From the NCBI GenBank assembly GCA_037954325.1, contig JBBMNZ010000029.1, positions 11,691,001 through 11,755,000 on the forward strand: a stretch of 64,000 nt of DNA. Reading direction: 5' to 3'. The notes beneath the pieces were generated by a model, which saw nothing but the letters and a program-made list of their open reading frames with translations, was not told the origin of the DNA and ran no database searches. The position numbers and the translations under genes are program-made. Position 1 is the stretch's first letter. Each line of letters begins with the position of its first letter. This document shows, piece by piece, positions 36,474-48,960 of the stretch. This stretch comes from Fistularia commersonii (taxonomy: Eukaryota; Chordata; Actinopteri; Syngnathiformes; Fistulariidae).

Positions 36474-38865
36474 CTACGGACACCAGAGAAATACGGATGG
36501 TATTTTTTGATAAGAGGCAGCAGTTTATTTTTGTTACAGTAGTTACTTTTACATCAACTGATAAGTGCATTTGAGTTAGTAAGGTGAAAAACTATCCGTG
36601 GCACATTTCAAACTCAGATGTCACAATTTTTTGATCAATACATTACTTCCAGAAAGCAACTCTGACAGCAATCAAATGTATCAAAATGTTTCACAGATAT
36701 CAGTTATAACACAATCCCTCTAGTTTTCTAATTCTGAACTTTGTTGTGTAATAACATTAATCCATCCCTTGACTTCATTGTAGAGTTGCTAAGTATATTA
36801 CTATGCGGTCAGTGACTGTATTAGTGATCCCCCAGTTACCCCCAGTCTTAGTCTTAATACAAATCAAAATCACTAAAAAGTAATTTTTTCATTAAATTTT
36901 TTTTCCAAATAAATTTTTTGTCAAATTTCGGCTATATTATTTGTCTTGCTTGTGTTCTCTTATATTGGATATAAAGCCCAGGCAACTGAACCTGAATTTG
37001 TTCCCTTGAAGACGTTTCACCTCTCTTCTGGGCGGCCAATCTAATCAAATCTTTGATGGATTCTTCCTGTGATTTGGGGGAATAACTGGCGAAAGTGAGA
37101 TGCTGTAGTCGTGAATAAAATATATCTTTTTACTACTAGATTTATTATAATTACTCACGGTCTCTCTTCTCTTCTCTTCTCTCCTTTCATCTCCCATCTA
37201 TCCCTCTCCCCCATCCCCCTCTCCAAGTCTTTGTTATACTGAAAGAAACAAAATCACTATAAAATGAATAAAAAGATAATGTTTGCATTAAGTTGTTGCT
37301 GGCGTTTGTGCGGATGCCTCCAGATTTAGGGTAGTTTGTCATTTATTTTCAGACAAGTTCATGAAAATTTGTGAAAAATTAATTAACAAGAAAATACATT
37401 TTCACAGAAAAAACAACAAAAGTAGCTGCTGAATATGTTGCAGTAGCTTTTTAACATTCTTATCCATGCATTTTTCTTATTGATTTCAATGTATTGTAAC
37501 TTCTTGCTGGGCCAAGCAGGTTGTAATTTTTTGATAGGTTTTTTGAATAAGATTTTATTTTCAATAGATTTCTGCACCACCACACGATGCAATTGACCAT
37601 CTGTGTTAAAATACCTGTGAATATAGTTGTTGTTTTTTTTTTATTTTATTTTTGGTTTTGCCAAGAGATAGAATATTTTTGGCTGTACTGTTTGATTTAA
37701 AAGCAATGATTGAATTGACAAACAGAAGAAATGTAATCCTGCTGATGTTGAGCAGTCATGATAAGATCTTACATGTAGAAAATACGCTGTTCTTTTTGTC
37801 CTCTGGCCCCTGGCTGTTTATCCAGAAATGACCCTCAAAAGCATGTTGAGCCATCCTCATGGCCTTTTGTCTTGGACAGAGCTGTTGACTGAATGAGGAG
37901 CATTGGGCAAATTGGGCTGAATGAATTATCAGGCTATAAAGGAGGCACAGCTGCTGCATGTGAATTTGTGTTCCCAAGCAACCGTTGCATCTGAAGGTCT
38001 CAATCAGCTTTTACTCTATTGTGGTCATCAATCTTACAGCACATAACTTTTGATTTGCCAGCAAACAACAGTACTATTTTTTAAGGCTTCGATTCCCTCT
38101 AATTCCAATTTTACTTGCTTTTCTTCTGAAACAAACAAACAAAAAAAAAAACTTTTCTAATTACAGCGAAAAGATCATGCCAAACTTAAACTCAACATCC
38201 CATATTAATTGATCTGCAGCGGATATGCTTGTAAATGCACAGAGCAAAGCTTCACATGTATGTTATTACTTTCTCATGTGAACTGTATTTGAATGTATTA
38301 AGAAAAAAAAAATTAGGAGATTTATTGGATTGTTTGGGGGATTTTAAAGCCCCATGAGTTATCTGACCGAATAAACTAGAAAATAAGCAGTCATGCTCAC
38401 ATCTGTACCATATCTCCCACACCTTTTCCTAGCAAAATTTAAAATCTGTTCACTTCTTGCTTTCTTCCAGTGCATACTTTAAAGTTCAGTGAACACAAAG
38501 TACATTGACCTTATCAGAAAATGACAAAGATTGTCAAAATTAAGATTTAATGCCAACAGAATGCTTCTTTGCTAATGGAGAGAGTAGGCTCACAACTGCC
38601 CTGAAAAGCTATGAGACTTCAGGCCTTTGGCAGGAACATTCACCTTTCATATTAATGACAGCATTTTAAATTCTATAACCTTTATACAATTTTCACTTGA
38701 ATACTTTCAATAACCAGCTGTTTGATATTTCTCTAACATCAGAAAGACAGGTTAAAGTAAGTAATATCAATTATTACACAATATCAGCTTAACAGCCAAG
38801 TAACATTCCAGCCAAGAGGATATATCCAGCTCTAAATAGCAATACAACAAACTGATCAGATCTTT
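36474..38865. other. neurl1 intron 1, 3' part
   Basis: Intronic DNA. It contains a pyrimidine tract of TCTCT units near 37160-37230 and a short Penelope-like fragment near 36975-37045. No exon is supported. Confidence 0.6.
36975..37045 (-). mobile_element. Penelope-like terminal fragment
   Basis: GCAACTGAACCTGAATTTG followed by CTTGAAGACGTTTCACCTCT matches the reversed Penelope-like terminus at 48198-48243 and 4978-5105. Confidence 0.6.
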
Positions 38866-38941
38866 AATAAGATAAGATAAGATAAGATAAGATAAGATAA
38901 GATAAGATAAGATAAGATAAGATAAGATAAGATAAGATAAT
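38866..38941. repeat. (GATAA)n pentanucleotide microsatellite
   Basis: About 15 perfect GATAA units. The sequence after it (TTCCCCATTGGGGAATTTTG) resembles the 3' end of an L2-type retroelement, so the repeat may have grown from that element's tail. The same unit occurs, complemented and longer, at 53231-53387. Confidence 0.95.
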
Positions 38942-39016
38942 ACTTCATTGTTCCCCATTGGGGAATTTTGAGTGTTGTAGCAGCAGCATAGGGAAGGAAA
39001 GATATCAAAAGACATC

Positions 39017-40292
39017 TTCTTCTTCTTCTTCTTCTTCTTTCAGCTTTTCCCGTCAGGGGTCGCCACAGCGAGTCAACTTTCTCCATCTAACCCTATTCTC
39101 TCTATCTTACACTCTCTCACACCAACTACCTTCATATCCTCTCTCACTATGTCCATAAATCTTCTCTTTGGTCTTCCTCGAGACCTCTTGCCTGGCAGCT
39201 CCAATTCCAGCATCCGTCTACCAATATATTCACTATCCCTCCTCTGTACATGACCGAACCATCTCAGTCTGGCTTCTCTGACCTTCTCTCCAAAACATCG
39301 AACATGTGCCGTCCCTTCGATAGACTCATTCCTGATCCTATCCATCCTGGTCACTCCAAAAGGGAACCTCAACATCTTCATCTCTGCAACCTCTAGTTCT
39401 GCCTACTGTATTTTGGTCATTGTAACAGTTTCTAGTCAATACATCATCGCTGGTCTCACCACTGTCTTGTACACCTTTCCTTTTATTCTGGCTGAAAGTC
39501 TTCTATCACATAGTACCCCTGACACTTTTCTCCATCCATTCCAACCTGCTTGGACCCGCCTCTTCACCTCTTTTCCGCACTCTCCGTTGCTCTGGACTGT
39601 TGACCCTAAGTACCTGAAATCCTCCAGCTTCTTGATCTCCATTCCCTGTAGCCTCACCGTTCCACCCGAGTTCCCCTCATTCACACACATATATTCTGTC
39701 TTGCTGCGACTAACTTTCATTCCTCTCCTTTCCAGAGCATACCTCCACCTCTCTAGATTTTCCTCTACCTGTTGTCTGCTCTCACTACAGATCACAATGT
39801 CATCCGCAAACATCATGGTCCATGGGGATTCCTGTCTCACCTCATCTGTCAGCCTGTCTATCACCATTGCGAACAAGAAGGGGCTCAGAGCTGATCCCTG
39901 ATGGAGTCCCACCTCCACCTTGAACTTCTCTGTTACCCCTACAGCACACCGTACCAGTGTCTCACAGCTAGCATACATGTCCTGTACCAGTCTAACATAC
40001 TTCACTGCCACTCCAGACTTCGTCATACGATACCAGAGCTCCTCTCTTGGCACCCTGTCATATGCCTTTTCGAGGTCTACAAAAACACAATGCAGCTCCC
40101 TCTGGCCTTCACTGTACTTTTCTATTAGCATTCTCAATGCAAATGCTGCATCTGTAGTACTCTTTCTAGGCATAAAGCCATACTGCTGTTCACAGATGCT
40201 GACTTCTGCTCTCAGTCTAGTTTCCACTACTCTTTCCCATAACTTCATTGTATGGCTCATCAACTTTATCCCTCTATAGTTGCACAATCAAT
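39017..40292 (-). mobile_element. GAA-tailed LINE, young 5'-truncated copy with 19-bp target duplication
   Basis: The insert is flanked by perfect copies of AAAGATATCAAAAGACATC at 38998-39016 and 40293-40311. Read on the minus strand it starts inside the RT domain (CNYRGIKLMSH), continues to the C-terminus and ends in a GAA tail next to the left duplication. The 1276-bp length and missing endonuclease show ordinary 5' truncation during target-primed reverse transcription. Confidence 0.96.
39073..40287 (-). pseudogene. LINE reverse transcriptase, truncated but nearly open
   Basis: The main frame (40287-39436, 283 codons) covers the RT with QYGFMPRKSTTDAAFAL, CVFVDLEKAYDRVPRE, VGLHQGSALSPFLFAM and the catalytic FADDIVICSES. 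It stops at a premature codon after RPAMMY. The C-terminal part continues to 39073 in another open piece (RWFGHVQRRDSEY, RGRPKRRFMD). The endonuclease half is absent by truncation, so it cannot retrotranspose alone. Confidence 0.93.
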
Positions 40293-40311
40293 AAAGATAT
40301 CAAAAGACATC

Positions 40312-42780
40312 AAGATTAATAAATAGGTAATAGGTAAAGACAATAAAAAGGACAGAGGCAACAATGATAAAAGAATAAAAAATATATATAACCAACTGCC
40401 ACAACAGGAACAAGGCAACAGTTTCAGGTAGTTGCCAGTCGTACCGATGCGACTCTGGCAGGTAAGACTTATGTGCTGTCTAGACTGTTATTGCACTATC
40501 TGATAGCAGTGGTCAAGAAGGAGCCTCGAAAGCCTTCATGTAAAATCATTTCTATTTTTCTTCTTTCGGAACTAAATCGCGCCAGGTTCAAAAGCTTTAG
40601 CCTGAATGCAAACACTTTAATTTTGAATACCATGAAACCTCCCTTGTTTAACTTATTACAGTTATTGTTACTCTGCAGTTACTTTCCCATCATATCTGAG
40701 AGGGCACTTTTTACTCACAGCCTGAGATGTCGAGATGTGACTCCTTGATGTATATCGTGAAAATGTATCCGATTTGACAGCTATCTCGTGCTTCATGTGT
40801 TATCCGGGGGAAAAAGGTAACTTTAACAGCCTCACAAAAGTAATTTTGCAGAGGATGTCGTTTTCCAAAAAAACAAGGTGAGAAGCTTGCATCTCCTCTG
40901 TCCCCCAAGTCTCCCTCAGGTCTTTATGCCACTAATAGCAAAAATTCCTCATCACAGCACCCAAGCAACATTCTGTTACTCCAAGCTGTTACTCCAAGAT
41001 GGCTGCCTAAGGTCTCTGTACCTTGACGCCACAACCTACATTCAACTCAATAACACAATAACGTCCAATAAAGTGATCACACTATTACGTATTACATACA
41101 GATTACAACACTAGTGTCTGATAAAACAGTTAGCCTGATAAATGACCTGCTCTATTGAACGTTAGTCATTTATAAAGAGATCTATTTACTGATGATCAAC
41201 TTAATGTTAAATAAAGGAATAGCTTGTTATTAATGTTCAATAATTAGGAAGGCATATACACAGTGTAATTATTCTTTGTACTTCTTTTTACACAGGAAAG
41301 AGTATAAATGGAGCTGTAAAAGACTATAAAACCAAAGCCAAAGCAAATTGCTGTGGCTATTATTGAAGGGACCAAGTTCACAGTCATGATCTGACAGGTA
41401 GTCCTAATTTTAGAACAGCGGAAGCGTGACGAGTTTGGAACACAGTAGTGGCAACAGCCTCAGAGTTAATGCACCCAAGTAGCACACTCACAGCAGCCTA
41501 CTCCATGCTTTGCTATGAAAAGCTCAGAGAAGGGCTCATACAAACACAGCTTGTACTGACAAGACAAATATATGTCACAGCAACTAGATACACATGAATT
41601 ATCCAAATACAGCTGTCAATGCTTCTTACATATTGAGCCGAGCAATATGCATAGTTAAAGTGCATTATCCCATAATGAAAATTAATAATAATTTATCCTT
41701 TATTAAGGATCATCCATGATGGCTAATTTGCAGTGACCGAATTTCACGGGGATTAATGAAGGATAGATTATAAAAAATAGATGAATTACTCTGAGTACAA
41801 TAGAATGAAACAAGTGAAATTATGTATTGTATATGAGACATGATTTTGCATACTTGTGATATACATCTTTTGAACGTTGTTTCCTGAGTTTCACAATATT
41901 TCTCCACACTCGCACACTGTAAGGGATTGTTAATGTACTGCTATTAAAACTGAAATGAGAGAATATGTTCACAGTTCAGTATCAAGAGCTTTTGATGTAT
42001 GTCACATGCATTTTTTTGTGATGATGTGCTGGAAGCACAAACAAGATTCTGCTGTTATTCAACTTCTCAGTGGATCTTAAGAATTGGGCAACAAGCCTAG
42101 AGGAGCAGTGACAAACAGCATCTCCGCCTGATGCAACACAAAATGAAACAAATCACCTGAAAATTTAAAGCCATTAATCATACATGCTATAATTGCATGC
42201 TGTGTTGTAACACAACGATGAGGACTACAGGGTAATAACTTCGATATACATGACAGACATCACAGATATACTCACATGCTAAGTATGTAACATGTAATAG
42301 TCAGTACTTATCTCTAGCAACAGTAACCATATCATGCCTGGCGACACAGGTAGCTACCTATTCATGATTTATGACACCTTGTTTGTGGGAACCAAAGGAC
42401 AGGGAATGTTGCTGCGGAACATCATTTTTGCATACCGAAAGAGAAAGAATGCACCCTACACAAGGAACTCTACCTGAAGTCAGATAGATACAGCTCCTTC
42501 ATTTAAGGTCAATGTTTTCGAGCACAGTTCTTGACATTTGAAATTCCCTGTCCTTGAGAAACAAAATAACAAAAACACTTTATTGAAGGGCCAAAAATTC
42601 AAGCATCACTGTTTTGTGTGTTTTTTTCCTCTCCAAAACATTTTCAGCCGATGCCTATAAGCTCTCAGCTATACTTAATCAAATGTACGTATCTAGCTTG
42701 GAGACATTTTATGATCTTAAATAATGTTCTTTTTACTATATCTATATTAAAATGCATTATTTTTAAAATAAATAAATGCA
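40312..42780. other. neurl1 intron 1, no gene recognised
   Basis: AT-rich intronic sequence. The first 130 bases after the LINE probably continue the older L2-like element it interrupted. The stretch near 41695-41760 looks like an old LINE 3' end (GGGGATTAATGAAGGAT). No coding exon is seen. Confidence 0.55.
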
Positions 42781-42792
42781 CAATATGATCAT

Positions 42793-43728
42793 CCATCCAT
42801 GATCTCCGGACTCGGGTTGCGGGGGCAGCAGCCTGGTGCAGTGAGGCCACCCATTCCCCTGCCACATTGTCCAGCTCCTCTGGGGAGACCCCAAGGCGTT
42901 CCCAGGCCAGTCTGGAGACATAGTCTCTCCAGCATGTCCTGGGTCTTCCCCGCGGTCTCCTCTCAGACGGACATGCCCAGGAGGTGTCCTAAAGGCATCC
43001 TGACCCAGATGCCTCAGTCACGTCATCTGACTCCTCTCTATGCAGAGGAACAGTTGCTCTACTCCGAGCTCCTCCTGGATGACCGAACTTCTCACCCTAC
43101 CTTTAAGGGACAGTCTAGCCACCCTGCGGAGCAAACTCATTTTAGCCGCTTCTATCCGCAATCTTGTTCTTTTGGTCACTACACACAACTCGTGACCATA
43201 AGTGAGAGTGGGAAGGTAGATAAGTGAGGGTGGGAAGGTAGATTCACTGGTGAATTGAGAGCTTCGCCTTGTGGCTCAGCTCCTTCTCCTCCACCACGAC
43301 AGACAGGTACTGAGTTAGTATTGCTGCAGAGGCCGCACCAATCTGCCTGTCGATCTCCTGCTCCCCTTCTTCGTGAACAAGACCCAAAGATACTTGGACT
43401 CCTCCACTTCGGGCAGAACTTCAGCCGTGACCCAGAGTAGGCATTCACTTGTTTCCAGTTCAACACCATGGTCTTGGAGGTGCTGATCCTCATCCCGGTC
43501 GCTTCACACTTGGCTGCGAACCTCTCCAGTGAGAACTGGAGATCATGGCCTGATAAAGCCAGCAGAATCACAACATCTGCAAAAAGGCAAACTCGTTCAT
43601 ACGGCCACTGAACCAGATCCCCTCGACGCCTTGGCCATGCCTAGTAATTCTGTCCAAATGAACAGAATCAGTGACAAAGGCAGCCCTGAGTCCAACACTC
43701 ACCGGAAATAGGTTCGACTTACAACTGG
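42793..43728 (-). mobile_element. Rex3-like LINE, 5'-truncated, 12-bp target duplication
   Basis: Perfect duplications CAATATGATCAT lie at 42781-42792 and 43729-43740. On the minus strand the insert begins in the RT domain and passes the conserved block FAAKCEATGMRISTSKTMVL in the frame at 43571-43179. It runs through the C-terminal region and ends in a short GGAT-type tail at the left edge, as expected for Rex3 with its GATG tail. Frameshifts break the C-terminal half. Confidence 0.93.
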
Positions 43729-43740
43729 CAATATGATCAT

Positions 43741-46164
43741 TTACCTAGATATTTACAAACTATTGAGTTAAAATAATCTTCCTGTTAGGGATACATATAG
43801 GTGTTGTATTTGCTTTGCATGTCATAACTGTAATTTGTGAACTCAAATCCAAGAATTTTATCACGCACTGCCCTTCAGTGATGACATGAGTGAGACAGTC
43901 TCTAATATGGCAGAACCTTGACATGGATCACCAAACGGATGGACTCTAGAAAGCATATGTATATATATAATCAGGGGGTGGGTTTATTCAATTACAATGA
44001 CCCACACAATTTAGAAAACTTTCCAAATCCAGAATATTGTCTTCTCAGCTGTAGGTTTATACCTCCACTACAAAAAACAGGTTTATCCTTTTGCTCTTTG
44101 AGTAGAAATTAAAACACTTTAATCTCCACGATCCACCATCATTTTCAAACACTTTCAGCAACAAACATACACAAATGATTATTTTTAAATAAGTTATTTC
44201 ACAGGAAGTGATTAACAACAACAATCTTTCCAGCAATTCAACTCGAGATTCCACTCTGATAAACCTCATAATAATTTCCATACCTTGAAGATGAACTGAG
44301 CTTGGTGATGAAACAGAAGGCTGCTGACATGCCCACAGCATCATACTTAATCATATGTGGTTTATGATAAAAAGTCAATTACAATGGTTGCTAGTGCATT
44401 AACATTATCCCAATGGAGTGTTGGGCTACAACTAAAATCTGGGAACTAAAAATCTGGAAACTATTCTCCTATTGAATAAACAGGTCGATTATTTCAGTAA
44501 AATGTGTGATCCGTGAAAGATGGATTTTTTTTTACAGTGAAAACAGAGATTTTGGTTACACTCCATTATATCAAATTCTTTTTTTTCTTCTTTTCGTTTG
44601 GATGCTCAATTAAGCGGTCATCACAGTAAATCTACTTCCACCGCAATGGATGAAAATATTGTTTTGTAAAAACGTGTTTTTCTTACTTATATTTTTTCTC
44701 AACTCATCTCATAGAGTTATGTTTGAGAATATCTTAAAAAAAAATCTAATTTGTGAGCAACAACATTGTTTTGCAGCAATAACCTAAACAACACCAGACA
44801 GAATATTAACTTAAAAAGTAAAATAAATAATTTAAAATTCAGCAAAATAAACTATAAAAAAAAAAAAAAAATGTTGCTATCAGTTACATAAAAACATTGC
44901 ATTACAAAAAAAAGGGAAATTTCTATATTGTTTATTGTGTCTTTTATTTTATTTTTGTTTTTTCATTAGCAAAAGATTGAATTCAGAGCCAGTCTGGAAG
45001 AGTTTCAATATCAAAGTGAAATCAAACATTACCTTATATGAAGACACACAATTAATGTTGCTGGTCCATTGACTGTGACACGTGTCTGACAGTTAAATTT
45101 CATACCAAATATGATACTATGATGGGTATTTAAAAAAAAAATCTTCTCGTTATCATTACATTTCCTCTACTTATAAATCAAACCTATTTTCACATTTTTC
45201 AATACTGTGATTGACTGGTGACAGGTCCAGAGTGAATCTTGCCCAATGACAGCAGAGATAGGCTCCCGCTCTTCTGACTATGAGTGCAGGATAAGCGGAA
45301 TAGACTGATAAAGAAAAAATTAAAGGAATGTTTAGTAGTGTCATCATTCCTAAACCTTTGTTCACACTTAGGACAACATACTTCTGCCTATTATTTTAAT
45401 CAACTTAGCCGTTGTGTTTTGGTGATCCTTTCTTTAAGAACATAAAAGAAACATCATATCACAACACATAACTCATGCAAAAAGTCGCTGATAAAATTGC
45501 ATTCCATGGAAAGATTTTCATGTTTTGGATAAATATGTTATATGTAGAACCCCTGACTGTTTCTTCAAAGTAAGTTTCTAAACTGATCTGCACTTTGTAT
45601 GGCATTATTCATGCCCACATATAAGAGATAGCCTTTGAGGGAGATGACACACATGCGCCAAGAAATGTCACCTGGCCATGACGTATATGTTTCTGTCACT
45701 TCATGGCAACCTGTGCCACCGATTAAAGTATCAATTCAAATAAACACAAAGAGACGAGGAGATCAGCAGTGGTTAGGGGGCCTCATACTGCGTTAACTAG
45801 CCAGTTAAAATCATATAATCTTCATTTGGCACACAGGAACACAAGGCATATCCCATGACATTATGGAATGCGATAAGAACAATGACTGTATTTGTGACCT
45901 AACTTTGCATTTGGAGACTGAATCCAGTAGCCCTGACAGCATCTGATTCTGGCCCACTTTTAGTCAATCACACAAGTACAACTCCCACACAATCTGCTGA
46001 CTCAATAATGCAAAAAATGAGCTCCGGTGCCTCACTCCTGTAACAAACAGCAGTGATGATACTATAGAAAGCATAGATTGGTAGCTCGGAAAGCAACAAC
46101 TTCCTAGTACAGACATCTGAACAAGTAGGATATTTTAAGCGCAGTGAGTAAATACAATTCATTT
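43741..46164. other. neurl1 intron 1, scattered small fragments
   Basis: Intronic DNA with no gene. A short reversed GAA-LINE 3' remnant is recognisable near 44585-44640 (CTTCTTTTCG followed by GGTCATCACAG). A piece of the common teleost repeat lies near 45210-45310. A poly(A) run is at 44857-44871. Confidence 0.6.
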
Positions 46165-47575
46165 TAAACTCTCCAGTAGCGGGGCCCTGGGGGTGGATGA
46201 CGTCTGCCCTGGTTTCCTCAAGGCTCTGGATGCTGTAGGGCTGTCCTGGCTGACATGCCTCTGCAGCATTGTTTGGCATTCCGATACCCCTTTTTAAAAA
46301 GGAGGATCAGAGGGTGTGCTCCTACTACAGGGGGATCACACTCCTCAGCCTCCCTGGTAAGGTTTATTCATCAGTGCTGGAGAGGAGGATACACCAGGTC
46401 ATTGAACCTCGGATCCAGGAGGAGCAGTCTATATGTCTACCAGTCTACATGTGTTTTGTAGACCTGGAGAAGGCCTTTAACTGTGTCCCACGGGCAATTA
46501 TGTGGGGGGTACTCTGGGAGAATGGGGTACCAAACCCCATCATACAAGCTTTTCGGTCCCCGTATGACCGGAGCGTGGTCCGCATTGCCGGTTGTAAGTC
46601 GGATTTGTTTACGGTGAGAGTTAGACTCTGCCAGGGCTGCCCTTTGACACTGATTCTGTTCATAACTTTGTGGACAGAATTTCTAGGCATAGCCAAGGCC
46701 CCAAAGGGATCCGGTTTGGTGGCTGTGGCTAGGATTGAATTGAGTCTCTGCTTTTTGCAGATGATGTGGTTCTGTTGGCTTCATCAGGCCATGATCTGCT
46801 CTCACTGATATGGTTCACAGTCGAGTGTGAAGCAGCCGGGATGAGCATCAACACCTCCAAATCCAAGACCATGGTGCTCAACCGGAAATGGGTGGAATGC
46901 CCACTCTGGGTCAGGGAAGAGGTGCTGCCCCAAGTGGAGGAGTTCAAGTATCTCAAAAGTGAGGGAATGATGGAGTGGGAGATCGACAGGTGGATCGCAG
47001 CGATGCAACGATTGCAGTGATGTGGACTCTGTACCGGTCTGTCATGGTGAAGAGAGAGCTGAGCCAGATAGCAAAGCTCTCAATTTACTAGTCAATCTAT
47101 GCTCCTACCCTCACCTATGGTCACGAGCTGTGGATAGTGACCGAAAGAACCAGATCACGGATACAAGTGGCTGAAATTAGTTTTCTCTACGGGGTTGCCG
47201 GACTCTCCCTTAGAGATAGGGTGAGAAGTTTGGTCACCCGGGGGGCGTTTGGAGTACAGCCGCTGCTCCTCCGCATAGAGAGGTATCAGATGAGGTGGCT
47301 CTGGCATCTGGTCAGGATGCCTCTTGGACACCTCCCGGGGGAGGTATTCTGAGAATGTCCATCTGGGAGGAGGCCACGGGGGAAGACCCAGGACACACTG
47401 GAGAGACTATGTCTCTAGGCTGGCCTCGGAACGCCTTGGGGTCCCCCAAGAGGAGCTGGACAATGTGGTGGGGGAGAGGGAGGTTGGACCTCACTGGTCT
47501 GAGCCTCGCTGCTCTGGCTGCTGCTCCCACAACCTGACTCTGACGCATTGGAAGATGAATTGATGGATTGATAGT
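46165..47575 (+). mobile_element. Rex3-like LINE, RT to 3' end, frameshifted
   Basis: On the plus strand the order is ITLLSLPGKVYSSVLERRIH, CFVDLEKAFNCVPR, an LCQGCPLTLILFI box and FADDVVLLASSG in a neighbouring frame near 46756. It continues with EAAGMSINTSKSKTMVLN, QVAEISFLYGVAGLSLRDR and the C-terminal RPRTHWRDYVSRLA. It ends in a GATG-like tail near 47550-47570. It is spread over at least four frames, so inactive. The endonuclease is missing by 5' truncation. Confidence 0.92.
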
Positions 47576-48179
47576 TTGAGAAATATAGTCATATCCTAAA
47601 AAGTATGAAAAATTACAGTAAAAGAAAGCAACCAAAAGAAGTGAATTTGTCAGCATCAAGACAAACCTGGGCTGTGGGAAGCCATGAGAAAGACAACCTA
47701 TCCTGTTCATAGCCTGTTAATTATATCTTTTTATTTATAAATACCCCTGTCCAGCCAAATAAGTTTCATTTTATTTAAAATTAACACTGATACAAAACTG
47801 ACAGAACACAACCCTACATTTTTATGGATTAAGTGAAAAAAAAACAACTATTGTTCATGGAGCACTTAAACAGTTGCTACAAAACAATAAAATGATCATA
47901 CTACAATAATATGCAATGGAGCTGGAAATTCCCATTACTATCTTCTTAGATTTTAAAAAAATAAGAAAATCCTAAACAGCAAAGAAAGAGAAAATAAAAA
48001 ATAATAATTACAACAAAAATGTCTTTACTACACAGTTAACAGTACCTTGATCAAATTGTAGAACTTGAGAATTGAAATCTTAGGCTACGCATTGGCTTAC
48101 ATGGTCTTTTTGGAGGCTTTGCTGCAATTCTTGGCAAGAATTACTGTATTGGAAAGACGCACAAAAGCTGCAGTTCTAT
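47576..48179. other. neurl1 intron 1, no feature
   Basis: AT-rich sequence between the Rex3-like and Penelope-like elements. No coding or repeat structure is evident. Confidence 0.6.
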
Positions 48180-48960
48180 TGGTGATATCTTGTTGTCGTG
48201 GCAACTGGACTTGAATTTCTTCACTTGAAGATGTTTCACTCCTAATCCGAAAGGCTTCTACAGTTCTAATGACCTATGGGGAGTTTCCAAATATAACTCC
48301 AGGGTTTTGGGCGGGTCAAGGTTATGGCGGATTGTTGTGTAAATGAAAGAGTTGATCTGCAGAAACTATTCTGGTCAGAATACAGACATTGCTGTCTTGA
48401 ATGGCCCTTGTCCTTCAGGTGTGGATGGACCATGGTGTTCTGTCCTGAAGAGGTGGCTCTCCTGTGTTGGATCATCCGTTTGTGCAGAGGTTGTATGGTC
48501 TCTCCAATGTACACATCATCACAATCCTCAGTGCAAGTGACAGCTAACACCACATCCTCCATGTTGTGCCTGGGTGTCTTGTCCTTGGGGTGCACCAGTT
48601 TTTGCCTCAGGGTGTTGTGGGGTTTTAAAATGTACCGGTATCTGGTGTTTGTCGAACACCCTCTGGAGTTTCTCCGAAACACCAGCGATATACTGTGTGA
48701 TGATGTTCTTTTGTTTGTTGTCTTCCTCCTGTTCGACGTTCCTGCTTCTGGTGGTTTCTGATTTGGCAAGGCCTAGTTCAGGTAGCCACAGGATCTCGAG
48801 GCTTTCCTGATGAAGAATTGAAGAAGCCTCTCAGATGAGTGGTGAAACATTTTCAAATGAAGAAATTCAAGTCCAGTTGCCGAGACAAGAAGATTTCAAC
48901 AAGAGTTCATCATGAACCGGATGACTGAGGACCTCCACAGACGTGTAGCTTCAGTTTAGT
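48180..48960 (-). mobile_element. Penelope-like element, C-terminal end with inverted flanks
   Basis: The minus strand carries an open GIY-YIG endonuclease frame. To its left (48198-48243) is GCAACTGGACTTGAATTTCT followed by CTTGAAGATGTTTCACT. To its right (48840-48882) the complement of the same sequence appears. The terminal repeats are therefore in inverted orientation, an arrangement known for Penelope-like elements. The reverse transcriptase is absent here. The longer relative at 60066-62045 shares the boundary sequence GTTGTCTTCCTCCTGTTCGA. Confidence 0.85.
48266..48769 (-). CDS. Penelope-like GIY-YIG endonuclease domain, 5'-truncated
   Basis: This is a 167-codon open frame. The C-terminal domain of Penelope-like retroelement proteins is a GIY-YIG nuclease that nicks target DNA. 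The frame contains the connector (RYILKPHNTLRQKLVHPKDK) and the CTEDCDDVYIGETIQPLHKR core, in which VYIGET carries the second half of the GIY-YIG motif. RMIQHRRATSSGQ, supplying the conserved Arg/His region, and HLKDKGHS follow. The first GIY tyrosine appears replaced (VLAVTCTEDC), as usual in this family, where a CxxC-like segment precedes. The reverse transcriptase that should come first is missing, so this is a truncated element. That 167 codons remain open suggests moderate age. It lies in neurl1 intron 1, antisense to none. Confidence 0.8.
   Translation of the reverse strand: MPNQKPPEAGTSNRRKTTNKRTSSHSISLVFRRNSRGCSTNTRYRYILKPHNTLRQKLVHPKDKTPRHNMEDVVLAVTCTEDCDDVYIGETIQPLHKRMIQHRRATSSGQNTMVHPHLKDKGHSRQQCLYSDQNSFCRSTLSFTQQSAITLTRPKPWSYIWKLPIGH

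Noticed and set aside
36474..36570. Upstream extension of the exon 2 frame with its own ATG
   Set aside because: A GTGTCCGTAG acceptor at 36474-36483 gives the phase and residue (Asp12) expected of the family. The extension is intronic.
48198..48262. Possible hammerhead ribozyme core in the Penelope-like terminus
   Set aside because: The minus strand reads GGATTAGGAGTGAAAC, which resembles the CUGAUGA...GAAA core known from Penelope-like elements. The core is degenerate, and I could not place helices I and III convincingly.
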